NCBI GenBank assembly: GCA_964019335.1
Contig: OZ025648.1
Coordinates: forward strand, 372,001-436,000
Reading direction: 5' to 3'
DNA length: 64,000 bases
Source: Diplonema japonicum
Lineage: Eukaryota > Euglenozoa > Diplonemea > Diplonemida > Diplonemidae
The position numbers and the translations under genes were made by a program. Positions 61,452 to 64,000 of this stretch are shown here, piece by piece. Numbering within the stretch: the first letter of the stretch is position 1; each line of letters opens with the position of its first letter. The notes under the pieces were generated by a model. It worked only from the letters and a program-made list of their open reading frames with translations, searched no databases and was not told the DNA's origin.

Positions 61452-64000
61452 ATACGCGACAACAGGCGGAACTGTGACGGGCCCCACAGGAGGTGTGGGG
61501 ACAGGTGTTGCAACCTGGTTTCCGGGCGGTGGTGTTGCCGGTGTTTGACCGTTCAGGACACAGTTGGGCCAGCCGGAGTACTGGTTCGCACATTGTTGGC
61601 AGGAGATGCCCGCCCATCCGACAAAGCAGTCGCACTGACACCCGTCTACCGTCTGCGTCGCAGAGAAGGCGTTCCCTGTACAGTGCGCAGTCACGTTGCA
61701 CAACAGGCTCGACTGCGGTGTCGGCGTCAGCGGCACCGACACAACAGACGGCTCCAGCATCGTGTTGACCGCATGCACAATACCATTTGTGGCATACTGG
61801 TCCAACACTGTCGTGTCCAGCCACGGTGTGGACAGCTCCGATGGGATCCCGCCCCTTGCGATTGTAAGCGGGTTGTCCAGTGTCTGCAGGCTCGCGCCAT
61901 TGAACACCTCAGAGCTGTTCAGGTACATCGGTGTGATATGATAGCGCAGGATACGGCGCAGCCTTGTAAGGTCTGCCAGTAAGCCGTCGATGCCCCCCTT
62001 TGCCGTCACAGCTTCGTTCGTGGGTGCGAACACTGTGTAGGGCCCTGCGTACCCCAGTACTTGCATCACGTTGGCTCGCGACAGTAAAGTTGCGAACGCA
62101 GAGAACTTCGCGATCCCTTGCAACGTCTTAACCACATCAAGCTTCGGGAGCCCTGCCGAGTCGGGCAGCAGTACCGCCGACACAGCATGCGCCACTCCAT
62201 TGGAGGCCCTGAGGTCGGGGATGGTGACTGTCGACGTGGTGTCAATAGATGTAACGCCACCGTTGACCTGCGCAGAGAGGTACTCGCCCTGGAGGGGGAT
62301 CAGAGGGCTGTTGGCGGGGAGCTCCACAGCAGGTATCGCGACCTGCCGATGAGGTGTGTACACGATGTGGTGCTTCAAGACTGCTTCCAGTACTACAAGC
62401 CTCCTGGGAAGCAGCTCCCTTATTCCGGACGGCAGCCCGCTGAACGCCGTGTTTGTAGGCACGAACACTGTGTAGGGCCCGTAGTTCCCCATTGTGTCCA
62501 GCAGCCCGACAGCCTGCATGTACCGCGCCATCGTCGAAAGCCTGCCGTGCGTGCTGATAGTGCCACACAAGGTAGTCCTCCCGCACTGCGGGGGAATGGT
62601 GGGGAGGGGAGGTGCACCGCTAATGGTGTTGGGGATGAAGAGGTCGGACACCACATGCACAACGCCGTTTGTCGCAGACAGGTCCCTCTCCACAGTGAGC
62701 TTCGCGTTGTCGACGATGATGTTGTCCCCGTTCAGTGTGGGCAGCACGGGGTTCGTGAGGAGGTCGGCAGAGGGCACCCTGCTGCCTACTATGATGTGAT
62801 GCCGGAGCAGGATGCCCAGCTCGCTGGGCGACAGCGTGTGCAGGTACGCCGACCTGACCATGAGGGCGTTGTTGCTGGGCGCTAAGACCGTGAAAGGCCC
62901 AAGCCCGTTCAAAGTGGCCAGGATACCATGCGACTGCAAAAGGATGTAGAAGTCACGTGTGCTAGGCTCCCTCGAAAGCACAAAGCACACTGTCTGGCCG
63001 CTGCACGCCCCCTGCTGCGGTGTCGAAGGGGGCACAGGCGCCATCGACGGGAACAGCACTGCGTCTATGACATGCAGCATACCGTTTCTCGCCTGCAAGT
63101 TCCCGTACTGTATCCTCGCAACGTTGTTGACAGTAATCTGCACACCCAACTGCGTAAAGTGCAGCCTGTCCTGCTGGTACGACGTCACAGGGCTTGACGC
63201 GACGAGCCCCGTTGTGGACAACACTTGGTTCTGAATGATGTGGTTGCGCAGCACTGTAAGCAGCTGCCCCGTTTGCAGCCCTCTCAGCGAAGCCGCAGCA
63301 AGCCCAGCATTGGACACGGCGAGAAGCGTGCACACACTCTGCACGACTCCTGAGAGCCCCTCGCTTGTGATCATCAACCGAAACTCCGACAGTTCAGGGC
63401 GTCCTTGCAGCAGGTCCATCATGGGGGGATACCCAGGGGCGATGTCAGGTGAGCCCACCACCGTTGGACCATATGTGAAGGTCGGAGGAGGCACGGGCCA
63501 CGGCGTCCCAGTGTACCACCTGTTTGTCGGGACGGGTGCTGGGAAAGGGTTGCCAGGGTTCCAAGTGGGGAAAGGCGGGTTCGGAACGACACCTGGCGTG
63601 GGAGTGATAGGCGGTGGTGTCCTGAAGAACGTGACACCCGGCGGCGCCAGTACAACATCGATGCCGTAGGCGATCCCATTGCTTGCGAACATGGCACTGG
63701 TTGTGACACGTGCCATGCTGTTTAAGAGCCCGTTTCTGTATGTGATCCTGCTGGGTGTGTCGACCGTGTCGATCAGACCAACACCGCCTATGTTCGAGCG
63801 CCTGCCTGGTGCGATGTGATAGCGCACCGTTCTCGTTAGTTCGGGGAGGTTGTTAACCATATTCTGCACACGCAGCCCCTGGTTGAGGAAAGCAGCATCA
63901 GTAGGTGCGAGGACAGTCCAGTCACCACCCGTCTTGAGGACCCTGTCCATGCCTGTGTGGATCAAGGCGGAGATGAAGGAACCATAACCACCGACGCGCA
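61010..64000 (-). CDS. FAS1-repeat adhesion-like membrane protein (5' end outside window)
   Basis: The right edge truncates the gene. Coding continues to 64000 in frame (…VGGYGSFISALIHTG). Two exons: beyond 64000 down to 61456, and 61400-61010; intron 61401-61455 (55 nt, GTATG plus a long T-run, AACGCAG). At least five fasciclin (FAS1) domains follow in order, each with TVLAPT/TVFAPT-type and ATNGIVHAVN-type motifs (for example GDWTVLAPTDAAF, GPFTVLAPSNNAL, GPYTVFVPTNTAF and GPYTVFAPTNEAV). A Cys-rich EGF-like module (about CNVTAHC...GWAGISCQQC), a Pro/Thr linker, one transmembrane helix (WWVAVLIVCGVLCCGFAVLM) and a short Lys/Arg-rich tail complete the protein. FAS1 proteins mediate adhesion and matrix contacts at the cell surface. 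There are many Pro-rich linkers. Confidence 0.9.

Overview
The window looks like nuclear DNA of a flagellated protist, not a prokaryote. Coding blocks are GC-balanced. They are separated by AT-rich spacers full of long homopolymer A, T, C and G runs and microsatellites. Many genes carry short GT-AG introns. The proteins are typically eukaryotic: VPS26, bystin, DNAAF3, a myosin, a NEK kinase and lysosomal NAGLU. All 24 genes lie on the minus strand with no convincing gene on the plus strand. Same-strand arrays plus pyrimidine-tract/AG sites just before several start codons fit Euglenozoa, and the presence of ordinary cis-introns makes a diplonemid my best guess. That placement is inference; no spliced-leader gene was found.

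Layout, left to right in window coordinates. 1-5.4 kb: repeats, then three genes for secreted or surface Cys-rich proteins. 5.4-15 kb: a class III cyclase-like protein, an ECH1-type dienoyl-CoA isomerase, an Arg/Asp-rich unknown protein and NAGLU (GH89). 15-32.8 kb: a lectin/PAN-like membrane protein, retromer VPS26, two coiled-coil proteins, a NEK-like kinase, a membrane-anchored ankyrin-JmjC protein and a beta-lactamase-like protein. 33-48 kb: a SAP-like/Sel1 protein, a 1634-residue ARM/coiled-coil/RGG protein in ten exons, bystin, two tandem EF-hand coiled-coil paralogues and DNAAF3. 49-64 kb: a myosin, a five-TM PDZ-like protein, a 69-residue membrane protein and a FAS1-repeat surface protein that runs off the right edge.

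I resolved 31 cis-introns by reading frame and splice sites. Thirty are 33-100 nt. The one outlier, 1117 nt in the myosin gene, is filled almost end to end by a 1.09-kb element with 28-bp terminal inverted repeats and its own same-strand coding remnants. This introner-like arrangement is the most interesting object here. Other notable points are small dispersed non-coding repeat families (a 43-bp hairpin repeat in three copies, a 60-100-bp repeat in two, a tRNA-5'-half-like repeat in two) and several enzyme-like proteins with altered catalytic residues.

The genes do not form one pathway. They are a mixed housekeeping, flagellar and cell-surface set, consistent with transcription of unrelated neighbours as one array.
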